Positions 23,931 to 34,900 of a stretch of 64,000 nucleotides of DNA are shown piece after piece (the stretch's first letter is position 1; each line of letters starts with the position of its first letter). The stretch is taken from contig NZ_JACRST010000001.1 of NCBI RefSeq assembly GCF_014384885.1, positions 186,001 through 250,000 of the forward strand, in the 5' to 3' direction. The DNA is from Ligaoa zhengdingensis (GTDB lineage: Bacteria; Bacillota; Clostridia; Oscillospirales; Ruminococcaceae). A program made the position numbers and the translations under genes. A model generated the notes under the pieces. That model was not told the origin of the DNA and made no database searches. It worked only from the letters and a program-made list of their open reading frames with translations.

Positions 23931-24442
23931 GGGTTCTCTCCTTTTCGGGCGCATTTTTTCCGGTAGGCCCTCAAAAAGGGGCGCTCCAGCAGGCGCTTCA
24001 GGCCAAACAACACCCCTCGCTCCGGTTCGATCGGATCGACCAGGATACTTTTGATCCCCGACCAGTTAGCGCCGGCCACGTCGGTGAAGATCTGATCGCC
24101 CACCACCGCAACCTGATCCCGCGCCAAGCCCAGACGCTCACAGCATCGCCGAAAGCCCCGCGGCAGCGGCTTCGCGCCCGAGGATTCAAAATCCAGACCC
24201 AGGCGCTGTGCAAACGGGCGCACCCGCTCCCCGTTATTATTGGACAAAATCATCAGCGCAATACCATCGCGCTTCATCTGCTCCAGCCAGACCAAAATCT
24301 TTTCGTCCGGCTCAGGGTTGCCGTGCGTCGTCAGCGTGTTATCGACATCCAGAATCAGCGCCTTTACCTCCAGCTCATCGAGCAGCCGCGGGGTGATCTC
24401 ATAGGCGCGGTGGACGCTTACCGTGGGGAAAAATATGGACAT
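23927..24442 (-). CDS. yqeG: YqeG family HAD phosphatase
   Basis: The protein has 171 residues, typical for the YqeG branch of HAD subfamily IIIA. Motif I LDVDNTLTTHG (D32, D34), motif II LSNNN near 85, the Lys in AKPLP near 110, and motif IV VGDQIFTDVAGA near 132 are all present. The family includes yeast Gep4, a phosphatidylglycerophosphatase, and the bacterial members are thought to act likewise or on another phospholipid phosphate. It overlaps the downstream endonuclease-like gene by 4 bases. Confidence 0.9.
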   Translation of the reverse strand: MSIFFPTVSVHRAYEITPRLLDELEVKALILDVDNTLTTHGNPEPDEKILVWLEQMKRDGIALMILSNNNGERVRPFAQRLGLDFESSGAKPLPRGFRRCCERLGLARDQVAVVGDQIFTDVAGANWSGIKSILVDPIEPERGVLFGLKRLLERPFLRAYRKKCARKGENP

Positions 24443-24484
24443 TCTCTTCTCCTCATATTTACCTGTTTCTATCGCAGCAATGAA

Positions 24485-24512
24485 AAAGCGAGCATTTGCA
24501 TGCTCGCTTTCA
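24485..24512 (-). terminator. Terminator after rpsU
   Basis: On the minus strand, AAGCGAGCATGC and the following GCTCGCTT form a stem (24485-24508) ending in TTTTTCATT. It lies about 25 bases after the rpsU stop. Confidence 0.88.
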
Positions 24513-24533
24513 TCACTTTGTTAACGATAAGAA

Positions 24534-24710
24534 TTACTTGAATTTGCGCTTGCGAGCAGCCTCAGACTTCTTCTTACGTCTAACAGACGGCTTCTCATAA
24601 TGCTCTCTCTTCCGAACCTCGGCGAGAACACCAGATCTTGCGCAGGATCTCTTAAATCTTCTAAGAGCGCTATCAAGAGATTCATTATCTTTGATATGAA
24701 TTTCTGCCAT
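24534..24710 (-). CDS. rpsU: 30S ribosomal protein S21
   Basis: The start is ATG 24710, preceded by GGAGGGA. The protein has 58 residues, with the S21 pattern [19 protein letters not shown] followed by [14 protein letters not shown] and a very basic tail. S21 lies near the 3' end of 16S rRNA in the small subunit. It is a single-gene unit here, with its own strong promoter (24791-24820) and terminator. Confidence 0.97.
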   Translation of the reverse strand: MAEIHIKDNESLDSALRRFKRSCARSGVLAEVRKREHYEKPSVRRKKKSEAARKRKFK

Positions 24711-24790
24711 TACTAATTCCCTCCCCACACCAGGAGATTACGTTAGCTATTTTACGTCTGTAAACCAACTCGTAAAATATAACAAAACTG

Positions 24791-24820
24791 ATTATACAAT
24801 AAAATGTATACTTTTGTCAA
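24791..24820 (-). promoter_or_regulatory. Promoter of rpsU
   Basis: Perfect TTGACA (24815-24820) and perfect TATAAT (24791-24796) with an 18-base spacer on the minus strand. The leader is about 75 bases long. Confidence 0.88.
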
Positions 24821-24851
24821 GTGGTTTCGGCTGAGATACCAGAAGTTGAAT

Positions 24852-27257
24852 TTAGCGCACGACAATGTTAATGAGTTTGCCGGGCACATAGAGCTCCTTG
24901 ACGACCGTTTTGCCCTCGATCATCGCTTTTACCGCATCGGCCTGCTTGGCTGCGGCGATGGCGTCCTCAGCGGTGATGTCCGCCGCGACCTGCAAACGAG
25001 CCTTGATTTTGCCGTTAACCTGCGCCACGACCTCGATGGTGGCCTCCTTACACTTGGCCTCATCGTAGGACACCCACTTCTGCTCGTTGAGCATACCGCC
25101 GAAGCCGAGCACCTGCCACATCTCCTCGGTGATGTGCGGCGCAAACGGATTGAGCAGGATGAGCAGCGCCTTGAGCTCGGCGTGGTTGATCGCGCCGGTG
25201 TCGGTGATGTCGTTGAGCAGCGCCATCATCGCCGCGATGGCGGTATTGAACTTGAGCTCCTCGATATCGCGCGTGACCTTCTGAATGGTCTTGTGCATCG
25301 CAGTTTCCAGCTCGGGGCGGTATTCGGCCCCTGCAATCAGGATATCCTGGAGATTCCAAATGCGGTCCAAAAAGCGCTTGCAGCCCTTGATGGAATCGGA
25401 ATTCCACGGCGCGCTCTTCTCGAAGTCGCCGATGAACATCTCGTAGAGGCGCATGGTGTCCGCGCCGTACTCCTTGACGATGTCGTCGGGGTTGACCACG
25501 TTGCCGCGCGACTTGCTCATCTTTTCGTGGTTCTCACCCAGGATCATGCCGTGACTGGTGCGCTTCGCATACGGCTCGGGGGTGCTCACCACGCCGATGT
25601 CATAAAGGAACTTGTGCCAGAAGCGGGAATAGAGCAGGTGCAGGGTGGTGTGCTCCATACCGCCGTTGTACCAATCCACCGGCAGCCAGTAGTCGAGGGC
25701 CTCCTTGGAGGCGAGCGCCTCGTTATTGTGCGGGTCGCAGTAGCGCATGAAATACCAGGACGAGCCCGCCCACTGGGGCATGGTGTCGGTCTCGCGCTTG
25801 GCAGGACCGCCGCAATGCGGGCAGGTGGTGTTCACCCAGCTGTCGATCTTGGCGAGCGGAGATTCACCCGTCTCGGTCTGCTCGTAGCTGTCCACATGCG
25901 GCAAGGTCAGTGGGAGCTGATCCTCAGGCAGCGGGACATAGCCGCACTTGGGGCAGACGACGATGGGAATCGGCTCGCCCCAATAGCGCTGGCGGGAGAA
26001 CACCCAGTCGCGCAGCTTGAAGTTGACCTTCTTCTCACCCTTGCCGTGCTCGGTCAGCCAATCGATAATCTTGGCCTTGGCGTCTTCCACCGAGAGGCCG
26101 GTGAGAAAATCGGAGTTGACCATCACACCGGTGGCGCAGTCGGTGAACGCCTCCTGCTCCACGTCTCCGCCTTTGACCACCTCGATGATCGGCAGGCCGA
26201 ACTTTTTCGCAAATTCCCAGTCGCGGGTATCGTGGGCAGGCACCGCCATAATCGCGCCGGTGCCGTAGGTGGTGAGGACATAATCCGCTACAAAGATGGG
26301 GATCTCTCTGCCGTTGACCGGATTGACGCCACGCACCCCCTGTAGCTCCACGCCGGTTTTTTCTTTGACCAGCTCGGTGCGTTCAAACTCGGATTTGCGC
26401 GCCGCCTCTTGCTGGTAGGTGCGGATCGCATCGATGTTTGTGATCCGATCCGCCCATTTTTCGATGTATGGGTGTTCGGGCGAGATGACCATGTAGGTCG
26501 CGCCAAACAGGGTATCCGGGCGGGTGGTGTAGACCTCCAGCTCATCCCCGGCAGTGGTACCGAACCGCACGTTTGCGCCGGTGGAGCGGCCGATCCAGTT
26601 GACCTGCGAAACCTTGACCCTGTCTATGTAGTTCACCAGGTCGAGATCGTCGATCAGCCGCTGCGCATATTGGGTGATTCCCAGCATCCACTGGCTTTTC
26701 ACCTTGCGCACCACTTCACCGCCGCAGCGCTCACAGACGCCATTGACGACCTCCTCGTTTGCAAGCACCACCTTGCAGCTGGTGCACCAGTTGACCGCCA
26801 TCTCCTTTTTGTAGGCGAGTCCCTTTTTGAAGAGCTGCAGGAAGATCCACTGGGTCCATTTGTAGTAGTTGGGGTCGGTGGTATTGATCTCACGGCTCCA
26901 ATCGAAGCTCAGGCCCAGCGATTTAAGCTGCTGTTTGAAGTGGGCGACATTATTTTTGGTGACAATTTCGGGGTGGATGTGGTTCTTGATGGCGAAGTTT
27001 TCAGTCGGCAGGCCGAACGCGTCCCAGCCCATGGGATAGAGCACGTTGTAGCCCTCGAGGCGGCGTTTGCGCGAGACGATATCGAGCGCGGTGTAGGAGC
27101 GCGGATGGCCCACGTGCAGCCCCTGCCCAGACGGATAGGGAAACTCCACCAGCGCGTAATACTTGGGTTTGGAATAGTCGTTGGTGGCGGCAAAAACCTG
27201 CTTATCATCCCAGATATCCTGCCACTTCTTTTCAACCTCTGCAAAATTATACTTCAT
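24852..27257 (-). CDS. leuS: Leucyl-tRNA synthetase
   Basis: The protein has 801 residues, normal for bacterial LeuRS. The class I signatures are HVGHPRSYT near residue 45 (HIGH-type) and KMSKSRGNV near 580. The CP1 editing domain is present ([12 protein letters not shown] near 245). A zinc-type Cys set near 155-180 ([20 protein letters not shown]) is also seen. It is the last gene of the yhbY-nadD-yqeK-LCP-rsfS-leuS run. No T-box is seen before it; the short gap to rsfS holds a GC-rich hairpin (around 27270-27290) and a good ribosome-binding site. Confidence 0.97.
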   Translation of the reverse strand: MKYNFAEVEKKWQDIWDDKQVFAATNDYSKPKYYALVEFPYPSGQGLHVGHPRSYTALDIVSRKRRLEGYNVLYPMGWDAFGLPTENFAIKNHIHPEIVTKNNVAHFKQQLKSLGLSFDWSREINTTDPNYYKWTQWIFLQLFKKGLAYKKEMAVNWCTSCKVVLANEEVVNGVCERCGGEVVRKVKSQWMLGITQYAQRLIDDLDLVNYIDRVKVSQVNWIGRSTGANVRFGTTAGDELEVYTTRPDTLFGATYMVISPEHPYIEKWADRITNIDAIRTYQQEAARKSEFERTELVKEKTGVELQGVRGVNPVNGREIPIFVADYVLTTYGTGAIMAVPAHDTRDWEFAKKFGLPIIEVVKGGDVEQEAFTDCATGVMVNSDFLTGLSVEDAKAKIIDWLTEHGKGEKKVNFKLRDWVFSRQRYWGEPIPIVVCPKCGYVPLPEDQLPLTLPHVDSYEQTETGESPLAKIDSWVNTTCPHCGGPAKRETDTMPQWAGSSWYFMRYCDPHNNEALASKEALDYWLPVDWYNGGMEHTTLHLLYSRFWHKFLYDIGVVSTPEPYAKRTSHGMILGENHEKMSKSRGNVVNPDDIVKEYGADTMRLYEMFIGDFEKSAPWNSDSIKGCKRFLDRIWNLQDILIAGAEYRPELETAMHKTIQKVTRDIEELKFNTAIAAMMALLNDITDTGAINHAELKALLILLNPFAPHITEEMWQVLGFGGMLNEQKWVSYDEAKCKEATIEVVAQVNGKIKARLQVAADITAEDAIAAAKQADAVKAMIEGKTVVKELYVPGKLINIVVR

Positions 27258-27315
27258 TGTCTCTTCCTCCTGCCCGCCCGCGTGAGGCGGGATTCTATCT
27301 TAGAGCCGCAAGCTC

Positions 27316-27675
27316 TCAATCCGCCGTCAGCACATCCGCCAGATCGACCGGCTGGCCGTCCGACCATAGGCGCTCCAGCGAATAGAAACTTCTCGTTTCA
27401 CCGCAAAAAATGTGCACGATCACGTCGTAGTAATCCAGGACAATCCACGAAGCGGAGACATAGCCCTCCACGCACTTCGGCTCATAGCCCAGCTTGGTCA
27501 TCTGGTCCTCCACCTCGTCCGCGAGCGCTTTGACCAGCGTGGTGTTGTTCGCCGAAGCGATCAGGAAATAATCCGCGATCGAAGTCACATCCGCGATGCG
27601 GATGGCCTTGATATCCTGCGCCTTTTTGGCGTCCAGCACCGACGCGATCTTTTTTGTCATTTCAAGTGATGTCAT
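27316..27675 (-). CDS. rsfS: Ribosomal silencing factor RsfS
   Basis: The protein has 119 residues, the usual RsfS/YbeB/Iojap size. Landmarks are DIKAIRIADVTSIADYFLIASA near 20-45, GYVSASWIVLDYYDVIVHIF near 70-90, and the end FYSLERLW. RsfS binds ribosomal protein uL14 on the 50S subunit and blocks subunit joining when nutrients are short. Its position between yqeK and leuS is conserved in Firmicutes. Confidence 0.95.
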   Translation of the reverse strand: MTSLEMTKKIASVLDAKKAQDIKAIRIADVTSIADYFLIASANNTTLVKALADEVEDQMTKLGYEPKCVEGYVSASWIVLDYYDVIVHIFCGETRSFYSLERLWSDGQPVDLADVLTAD

Positions 27676-27703
27676 TAACAGTATCCCTCCTCGCTCTCAG
27701 GAA

Positions 27704-28774
27704 TTAGTCAATCGGAAATTCCTCCAATCCCCCTTCCCCGCTGCTCTCCGGTTCCTCCACGAGGCCGTCCGGGTTGGGCGGCGTCTCCGTCTCCTCTTGA
27801 TAAGGCGGCGGGGCGGGCACACTCGGGATGGGGAGGTAATCCACCGCCTGTCCATAGGGGCGAAAATAGGTGTTGAGCAGCTCGGTTAGCTGCGCACGGT
27901 TGGCCTCGTAGACAGCAAAACCGTTGTGCATCTTCCCGCTTCCCTCGACGGTGAATATCTGGATATTCTGATTTTCGACCGAGAACGCCTCGTTGGCGAG
28001 CGAAAGCGCCCGCGTCAGCGGCAGGTCGGTCGTGATTTTATCAAAATTCTGGGTGGCAAGCAACAGCATCTTGGTGCGGCCCTTGTCCCGCACCGCCTGC
28101 ACCAGCGCGTCGATCATCAGCTTTTGCGCGTTGATGCGGCCGATATCGCCGGTTGGATAGCCCGCGCGGTAGCGGACAAACCATTCGGCCTGCTCGCCGT
28201 TCAGATGTTGTTTTCCCGGTTCGATGACTTTGCCCGGCAAAAATTCGATGCGCTGGGGCACGTCGATCTCCACCCCGCCCAGCGCGTCCACCATGTCGCG
28301 AAAGCCCTGCAGCGTGATGGTGACATAGTGATCGATCGGCAGGCGCAACTGCTCCTCGACCACCCCGATCAGGCCGCGGATCGGCTCGTCGTCATTCCGA
28401 TGGGTAAAGTAGACCTGATTGATCTTTCCAGTCTTGTAGTCGTCCCCGATGTAGGTGTCGCGCGGAATCTGGAGGGCGTTGATCTTCCCCGCCCGCACGT
28501 CGAAGTTCACCACCACGATGACGTCGGTGAGCCCCGCTGCGTCGTCCAAGCCGCACACCAGGATATTGAGCGCGTCGTCCGAAACCGGCTCGAGCTCGAT
28601 CTGTGACTCCTCCCTGGAGACATCCGAGGACGAGGGAGAACTGTCCTCAGACGGCGGCGGCTCGCGGTCGCGGAGCCCTACGGCAATCCCCCAAGCCAAC
28701 AGCGGAACCACCGCCAACGCGGCGATGCCTCCGGCCAAAATCCAACGCTTGGAGGTTGGGGAAAGACGTGACAC
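27704..28774 (-). CDS. LytR-CpsA-Psr (LCP) family cell-wall glycopolymer ligase
   Basis: The start is GTG 28774, behind AGGAGGAA. The 356-residue protein has a short cytoplasmic N-terminus, one membrane helix (about 12-32), a Ser/Glu-rich linker, then the LCP domain at about 65-235. That domain has NILVCGLDD, LTDVIVVVN, IPRDTYIG and VRYRAGYPTGDIGRINAQ, which supply the Asp and Arg residues that bind the lipid-linked pyrophosphate. LCP enzymes move anionic polymers such as teichoic acids from undecaprenyl phosphate to peptidoglycan. The last 70 residues are Pro/Glu-rich and likely disordered. LCP genes are common between yqeK and rsfS in Clostridia. Confidence 0.93.
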   Translation of the reverse strand: MSRLSPTSKRWILAGGIAALAVVPLLAWGIAVGLRDREPPPSEDSSPSSSDVSREESQIELEPVSDDALNILVCGLDDAAGLTDVIVVVNFDVRAGKINALQIPRDTYIGDDYKTGKINQVYFTHRNDDEPIRGLIGVVEEQLRLPIDHYVTITLQGFRDMVDALGGVEIDVPQRIEFLPGKVIEPGKQHLNGEQAEWFVRYRAGYPTGDIGRINAQKLMIDALVQAVRDKGRTKMLLLATQNFDKITTDLPLTRALSLANEAFSVENQNIQIFTVEGSGKMHNGFAVYEANRAQLTELLNTYFRPYGQAVDYLPIPSVPAPPPYQEETETPPNPDGLVEEPESSGEGGLEEFPID

Positions 28775-28786
28775 CAGAAATTCCTC

Positions 28787-29350
28787 CTAGGCGACGTACT
28801 CATTATACGCTTCCACGGTGTCGTCTACAATGGGTGATTTATGCGCAACAAGGTCGCTGATAATGTATTGCAGGCCGTAGAGCATCGCCTTTTCAAGCGA
28901 AGCCCGCGCCAGCGCGCGCACGGTTTCCACATCGCTGTATTCCCGATCCGCCGAAGTGAGGTCGGCCAGATAGACAATCTTTTCCAACCGGCTCATACCG
29001 GCGCGGGCGGTGGTATGGTAACGTACTGCATTTATAATATCCTCATCCTGCACGTTTAATTCCTCGCGGATGAAAATGCTCCCCGCCATGGCGTGCCAGA
29101 GCGATGGCTGTCCCAGCGCCTTATCGTCCCAAATTATAGCAGAGTTGCGGATTCTTTGCAACTGTTCCTCCTTGGGCTCGTCCTTACAGATATCATGCAC
29201 CAAGCCCGCAAAATAGGCCTTTTCCGGGTCCTCACCAAAAATTTCAGCCAAGCGGCGCGCCTCATCCGCCACATTCAGGCTGTGGCGATAGCGCTTTTCG
29301 CACAGGCGCTCGCTGAGCAACTGTTTGATCGCTTTCAGATTATCATTCAT
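28787..29350 (-). CDS. yqeK: HD-domain Ap4A hydrolase YqeK (bis(5'-nucleosyl)-tetraphosphatase, symmetrical)
   Basis: ATG 29350 overlaps the nadD stop (ATGA), so I prefer it to upstream in-frame codons; it gives 187 residues. HD-domain metal ligands are in HSLNVADEA, VHDICKDE, WHAMAG and RYHTTAR, with a distal Asp in YLADLTS. YqeK splits diadenosine tetraphosphate into two ADP and is always close to nadD in Firmicutes. Confidence 0.93.
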   Translation of the reverse strand: MNDNLKAIKQLLSERLCEKRYRHSLNVADEARRLAEIFGEDPEKAYFAGLVHDICKDEPKEEQLQRIRNSAIIWDDKALGQPSLWHAMAGSIFIREELNVQDEDIINAVRYHTTARAGMSRLEKIVYLADLTSADREYSDVETVRALARASLEKAMLYGLQYIISDLVAHKSPIVDDTVEAYNEYVA

Positions 29351-29955
29351 CGGCATTGATATAACCCATTCCTTTTGATGTAATCGATGACCGCGGGCGG
29401 CAGCCACGGGGTCAAATCCGTGTGTTCTTTGATCTTACGCCGCAGCTCGGTGGAGGAAATTTCCAGGATGTCCGCTTGGTCAACCCGGTATGTCCCGCCG
29501 AAACGCCGCTCGAGCTCCTCCTTTTTGTGCTGCATCAGCTCGTATTCGCCTGGCCGCCGCGCCAGCGCGCAGATGACGGCCAGTTGGACGATCCGTTCGC
29601 GGCGCCACCATTTGTCCAGGGTCAAAAGCATGTCCGAGCCAACCGCGAGGTACAGCTCCGCACCGGGATACCGGGCGTGAAGTTCCTCCAGGGTATCCAC
29701 CGTATAGCTCGGCCCCGCCCGCCGCAGCTCCAGGTCGCTGACTTCGGCGCGCGGGTCGTCCTGCGCCGCCAAACGGCACATCTCCAGGCGGTCGGCCCCG
29801 CTGGCCAACTCATGCGGCTGCTTGTGGGGCGGCTGCTTGGTCGGGATAATGAGCACGCGATCCACCGCGAGCGCGTCTGCAAAATGGCGGTAAAGGTGGA
29901 GATGTCCCCGGTGGATGGGATTGAAAGTACCGCCAAAAATCAGCATCCGGCGCAT
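29347..29955 (-). CDS. nadD: Nicotinate-nucleotide adenylyltransferase
   Basis: The protein has 202 residues. The nucleotidyltransferase motifs are FGGTFNPIHRGHLHL near residue 7 (H/T-x-G-H class) and ISSTELRRKI near 175. It makes deamido-NAD from nicotinate mononucleotide and ATP. The downstream yqeK is translationally coupled. The start has GGGAGG upstream. Confidence 0.95.
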   Translation of the reverse strand: MRRMLIFGGTFNPIHRGHLHLYRHFADALAVDRVLIIPTKQPPHKQPHELASGADRLEMCRLAAQDDPRAEVSDLELRRAGPSYTVDTLEELHARYPGAELYLAVGSDMLLTLDKWWRRERIVQLAVICALARRPGEYELMQHKKEELERRFGGTYRVDQADILEISSTELRRKIKEHTDLTPWLPPAVIDYIKRNGLYQCR

Positions 29956-29993
29956 AAGCGCTCCCTCCCCGATCAGTTTTTCTAAATTGAGTC

Positions 29994-30287
29994 CTATTTA
30001 TCCGGGTCGTAGATCGGTTTTTTCGGGTTGCGCCGGTAGAGGATGAACCGCGTGCCGATCACCTGCACCACCTCCGCGCCGACCTGCCCAGCCATCTGTT
30101 CGGCTGTATCTCGCGCGGTGTCGGGTGCGGTCTCCAGCACCCGCAGCTTAATCATCTCGCGCGCGGTGAGCGCATCGTCCACCTGCTTGATAAGCGCATC
30201 GGCGATGCCGCCCTTGCCCACCTGTAATATGGTCTCCATCTGGTTCGCCTGTGAGCGAAGATTCGCCCTCTGTTTACTTGTCAGCAA
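29994..30287 (-). CDS. yhbY: YhbY family RNA-binding protein (CRM domain)
   Basis: The protein has 97 residues from a TTG start at 30287, with AAGGGG upstream. LTSKQRANLRSQANQM and VGKGGIADALIKQVDDAL are the CRM-domain marks, and the GxxG-type loop is the RNA contact. Members bind pre-50S particles and aid ribosome assembly. Its place next to nadD is conserved. Confidence 0.93.
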   Translation of the reverse strand: MLTSKQRANLRSQANQMETILQVGKGGIADALIKQVDDALTAREMIKLRVLETAPDTARDTAEQMAGQVGAEVVQVIGTRFILYRRNPKKPIYDPDK

Positions 30288-30306
30288 AATTGCATCCCCT
30301 TTTCTG

Positions 30307-30921
30307 TTATCGTGGTGTTCCGCCGCTTGTCAAACCGGCAAAGCGGTTTTTAAACTGCTCGTAAAAATCGCGCAGCGCCCTGCCACGGTGGCTGATCGCA
30401 TCCTTCTGCTCCGCTGTCAATTCGGAGAAGCTGCCCTGCTCGGTGTAAAAGACAGGGTCGTAACCGAAGCCGTTTTCGCCCCGCTTCTCATGCCCGATGA
30501 CCCCGTTGCAGACTCCCTCGGCGCAGAGCTCCGAGCCGTCTGGAAACGCGCAGCAGATCGCGCTGACAAAATGCGCGCCGCGCCGGCCCTCGGGCACATC
30601 CTGCAACTCGCTCAGCAGCTTTGCAATGCGGTCGTCGTCGGTGGCGTTCTCCCCGGCGTAACGTGCGGAGTAGACCCCGGGCGCGCCGCCCAGTGCGTCC
30701 ACACACAGACCGGAATCGTCCGCAATGGCTGGCAGGCCGGACAGCTCCATGACCGCACGCGCCTTGATGCGCGCGTTTTCTGCAAACGTCTCACCCGTCT
30801 CCTCCACATCGGTGTGGATACCGGCCTCCCCGGCCGAGAGCACAGTGACCCCCAGCGGTTCCAAAATGCGCTTAAACTCGCGCATCTTGCCGTTATTTTG
30901 GGTTGCAATGATGAGTTTCAT
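30307..30921 (-). CDS. rdgB: XTP/dITP diphosphatase (RdgB/HAM1)
   Basis: The protein has 204 residues. The N-terminal IATQNNGKMREFKRIL carries the substrate-binding motif, IADDSGLCVDALGG near 70 holds the metal-binding Asp, and SHRGRAL near 180 closes the active site. It hydrolyses ITP, dITP and XTP to monophosphates and keeps deaminated purines out of DNA. Its ATG overlaps the ftsY stop (ATGA). Confidence 0.95.
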   Translation of the reverse strand: MKLIIATQNNGKMREFKRILEPLGVTVLSAGEAGIHTDVEETGETFAENARIKARAVMELSGLPAIADDSGLCVDALGGAPGVYSARYAGENATDDDRIAKLLSELQDVPEGRRGAHFVSAICCAFPDGSELCAEGVCNGVIGHEKRGENGFGYDPVFYTEQGSFSELTAEQKDAISHRGRALRDFYEQFKNRFAGLTSGGTPR

Positions 30922-31862
30922 TCCTCCGCCTCCGTTTCGTCGCGCAGCGGCTCGTTGCCGTCGAACAGCGCTTCGACAAAATCTCGGGCGACAAACGGCT
31001 GCAAATCGTCGATCTTTTCCCCCACGCCGATGTATTTGATCGGCACGCCGAGCTCCTCTTTGACCGCAATCACCACGCCGCCGCGCGCGGTGCCGTCCAG
31101 CTTGGTGAGCACGATGCCCGTAAGCCCGGCCGCCTCCTTGAACTGCTTGGCCTGGTTGAGCGCATTCTGCCCGGTGGTGGCGTCGAGCACCAGCAGCACC
31201 TCCTTGGCCGAGCCGGGCGCCTCGCGTTCGATGACGCGGGAAATCTTTGCGAGCTCGTCCATCAAGTGCTTTTTATTGTGCAGACGCCCGGCCGTGTCGC
31301 AGATCACCACATCCGCGCCGCGTGCCTTGCCCGCCGTGATGCTGTCGAACACCACGGCCGCCGGGTCGGACCCTTCGGCGTGGTGCACCATTTCGCACCC
31401 CGCGCGTTCAGCCCAGATACCGAGCTGATCGATTGCGGCCGCGCGGAAGGTGTCGGCCGCGCCGAGCAGAACCTTTTTGCCCCGGCGGCGCAGCTCCGCC
31501 GCCATCTTGCCGATCGTGGTCGTCTTGCCCACGCCGTTGACGCCGATCACCAGGATGATCGAGGGCTTCGTCGAGAGGTCGAGCTCTTCGCCGCCCTCCA
31601 TCATCTCGGTGATGATTTCTTTCAGCAGGCCCTTTACTTCGGAAGGATCGGTGGTTCCTGTCTCCTTGACCCTGACACGCAGCCGCTCACAGATCTTTCC
31701 TGCGGTGTGCACCCCGACGTCGCTCATAATTAAAATCTCTTCCAGCTCTTCAAACAGCTCTTCGTCGATCTTGGTAAAGGAGTTGAGCATCCCCTCAAAG
31801 CTCTTTACCATCGAATTGCGGGTCTTGGTCAGCCCTTCTTTGATCTTTTGAAAAAATCCCAT
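30918..31862 (-). CDS. ftsY: Signal recognition particle receptor FtsY
   Basis: The protein has 314 residues: a short N domain and the GTPase G domain, without the long acidic A domain of E. coli FtsY. The GTPase motifs are GVNGVGKTTTIGK near 112, DTAGRLHNKKHLMDEL near 195 and TKLDGTARGG near 258. It docks ribosome-SRP complexes at the membrane. smc lies upstream on the same strand, as in Bacillus. ffh is not in the window. Confidence 0.96.
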   Translation of the reverse strand: MGFFQKIKEGLTKTRNSMVKSFEGMLNSFTKIDEELFEELEEILIMSDVGVHTAGKICERLRVRVKETGTTDPSEVKGLLKEIITEMMEGGEELDLSTKPSIILVIGVNGVGKTTTIGKMAAELRRRGKKVLLGAADTFRAAAIDQLGIWAERAGCEMVHHAEGSDPAAVVFDSITAGKARGADVVICDTAGRLHNKKHLMDELAKISRVIEREAPGSAKEVLLVLDATTGQNALNQAKQFKEAAGLTGIVLTKLDGTARGGVVIAVKEELGVPIKYIGVGEKIDDLQPFVARDFVEALFDGNEPLRDETEAEE

Positions 31863-31912
31863 GCAATCGCTCCTCTATGCAATCAATCTATCGCTTTCAC
31901 CGGCAGATGCGG

Positions 31913-34900
31913 TCACTGTCCGCCGTCCTGCTTGCCCCCAGTCATGCCGAGCTTGCTTTCCAGCTCGGACACCGAGAGCTCCAACAGCTTGGACACGCCC
32001 TCCTCCTGCATGGTCACGCCGTACAGCATGTCCGCTTCCTCCATGGTGCCGCGGCGGTGGGTAATGATGACAAACTGGGTCCTGTTGCTCAGCCGGCGCA
32101 GGTACTGCGCGTATTTTGTGACGTTCACATCATCCAACGCCGCCTCAATCTCATCGAGCAGGCAGAACGGCGCGGGGCGCACCTTGAGGATGGCGAAATA
32201 GATCGCGATCGCCACAAACGCCTGCTCGCCGCCCGATAGGGACGCGAGGTTTTTGATCAGCTTGCCCGGCGGCTGCACATGGATTTCGATGCCCGATTCC
32301 AGCACATCGCCCTCGTCGGTGAGGCTGAGCTCCCCCTTGCCGCCGCCGAACAGCTCGGTAAAAATCTGGCCGAAGTGGCGGTTGATCTGTTGGAAACTGC
32401 TGGTGAACATCTCGCGCATCTGCGCGGTGAGGTCGTGGATGATTTGGCCCAACTGTTCCCGGCTGTTCTCGACATCCTCGATCTGCGCTTTCAAGAATTT
32501 ATAGCGCTGCGATACCTGCTCGTATTCGTCGATCGCCTCGAGGTTGACCGAGCCCAACGCCTTGATGCGGCCCTTGACCTCGGACAGCTCGCGCTGTGCC
32601 TTGGGCATGTCCTCCACCGGCTGCGCTTCGGCCTGCGCCTCGCTGCGGGTGAGCTCGTATTCATCCCACATGCGCGCGATGATCGCGTCGTAATCCGCCT
32701 GAAGGCTGAACTTTTTCTCCTCCACGCGCGCAAGGTCGCGCGCAAGCTGTTCCCGGCGCGCCATGATCTCGCGTTCCCGCGCGCGCACCTCGGTGGAATG
32801 CTGCTCGCAGCCCTGCCGCTTCTGTTGGAGCTCCGCAATCTGCTGCTGCGCCTGCGCGGCCTGTTCCGCAAAGGCTCCATTCGCCCGGCGCAGGGCTTCG
32901 ATCTGTTCGGTGATCTGCGTATTTTGAGCCTGGAGCTCCGCGATCTGCGCCTGATACTGGCTGATACGCTGGCTCTGGCCCTCCCTGCGGGCGTCCATCT
33001 CCCCGATGGAAGCGCGCGCCGCCTCGATATCCTTGGTCTGTGCGACCAGTTCCATCTCCAAACCGGAGCGCTGGGTCGCCAGCGTCGCACGCTCGGCCTG
33101 CACCTGTTCCTGACGCGCCGCCTGCTCGCGGATCGCCGCTTCCGCAGCCTGCTGCTCCGCCTGCAAACTTTCCACCCGTTCCGCCGCACCGCCGATTTCC
33201 TGTTCCAATGCGGCAAGGCGGCGTTCCAACTGGGTCAGCTGGGTCTGTGCGTCCTCCTGGTTCTGATCGAGATCTCTCAGCGCCAATTCGATCCGTTTTT
33301 GTTCGGATTGGTAGCGGATGCTGTCCTCATTGGCCGCCTTGATCTCGCTTTCCACAGCGAGTAGCTGTGCCTCCAGCGCCGAGGACTCCTCGACGAGCGA
33401 CTTGAGCTTTCCGCGCATCGCTTCACCCGACTGTAAAATCGCCTGTGCATCCGCGCGCAGGCGGTCGATCTCCGGCTGGCGGCTGAGCAGGCCCGCACTC
33501 TTGGCCACCGATCCGCCCGTCATCGAGCCGCCCACGTTCACCAACTGGCCGTCCAGCGTGACGACGCGGAAACGGTTGTGAAATGTGCGCGCGATGGCGA
33601 CCGCATCGTTCAGATCCTCCGCCACCACAATGCGGCCGAGCAGATTTTCCACAATCGCACGGTATTCCCGCTTGCACCGCACCAGGTCGGACGCAATGGC
33701 GACAAAGCCGCGCTGCTGCTGCAGCCCGTTCTCGTTCAGGCGGTTGCCGCGGATGGTGGAAATCGGCAAAAAGGTTGCCCGGCCGCTGCGCGACTCCTTG
33801 AGCATCCCGATGGCGCGCTTGGCCACCTCGTCGTTGTCCACCACGATATTTTGCAGCGCACCGCCCAGCGCGGTCTCCACCGCTGTGGTATAGGCCGCGT
33901 CCACCTCGATCAGCTTGGAAACCGCCGAGTGAACCCCCTGAATCGCGCCGCGCTTCTGCTGCCCAATGATATATTTGACGCTGCCCGCAAAGCCCTCCAT
34001 GTTCTGTTCCAGGCTTTCGAGCAGCCTCGCCTTCTGTTGCTTCTCGCCCGCCTTCTGTTCGACGGCGCGCAGCTCCCGCTCCAGCTCCTGGCGCTTGGTC
34101 TCGCGGCCCGACCGCTTGATGCGCAGGCCGCCGGCTGTGTTTTCCAGCCCTTGCAGGTTTTCCTGGATGCTCTCAATCAGCTCCCGGCAGTCGCTCAGCT
34201 CCACCGTGAGGTCCTTGCGCTTCTGTTCCTTTTCCGCCTGCGACTGGCGCAGCAGCTCGATGCGGTTTTGCGTCTCGTTGCGGGCTGATTGGGAGGTGAC
34301 TGCGGCCACCTTCGCCTCGGACAGCGACATGGTCACCGCAGCGAGAGTCAAGCGGCGATTCTCTGTTTCCTGCGCGGCCTGCCTCTCCCGATCGGACAGC
34401 TCGCTGTGCTGCCCTGCCAGCTTGTCAAGCTCCTCGCGGGTCTGCTCCATCTCCGCTTCCAGACCGGTCAATTCCTCCTGTTTTTGTGCGATCTGCTGCT
34501 CGATGCCTTTCCCGGTGGAATCCTGCTCGGAAATTTCCTGGGAAATGCGGTCCATCAATCCGTTGTTGTGGAAAATGTCGTTTTCATACACCGCGATCTG
34601 CGACTGCGATTCAGCCGCTTGTTCCTCCAGGGCACGGATTGCCGAACGCAGCCCATCGATCTCGACCGTGCATTGGGAAATCTGCGCGAAGGCCTCTTCG
34701 GCCGCGCACTCCACCTCGGCGAGCTCCTCCTCGACCTCGGCATGATTCGCCTGCGCAGCGGCGACCTTGTCCTCCTGTACGCGCAGCAGCCCGCGGGTCT
34801 GCTCAAGCTGCGCTGTCCAAATGGACAGCTCGAGCGTCCTGCGCTCGGCCGCATACTGCACAAACCTGGCCGCTTTCTCCGCCTGGACGCGCAGCGGCTC

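Noticed and set aside
27258..27315. Short GC-rich hairpin before leuS as a possible T-box or terminator
   Set aside because: No T-box core (GGTGG..CCGCG type), no T-tract; the gap is too short for a T-box and is probably only an mRNA hairpin in the rsfS-leuS transcript.
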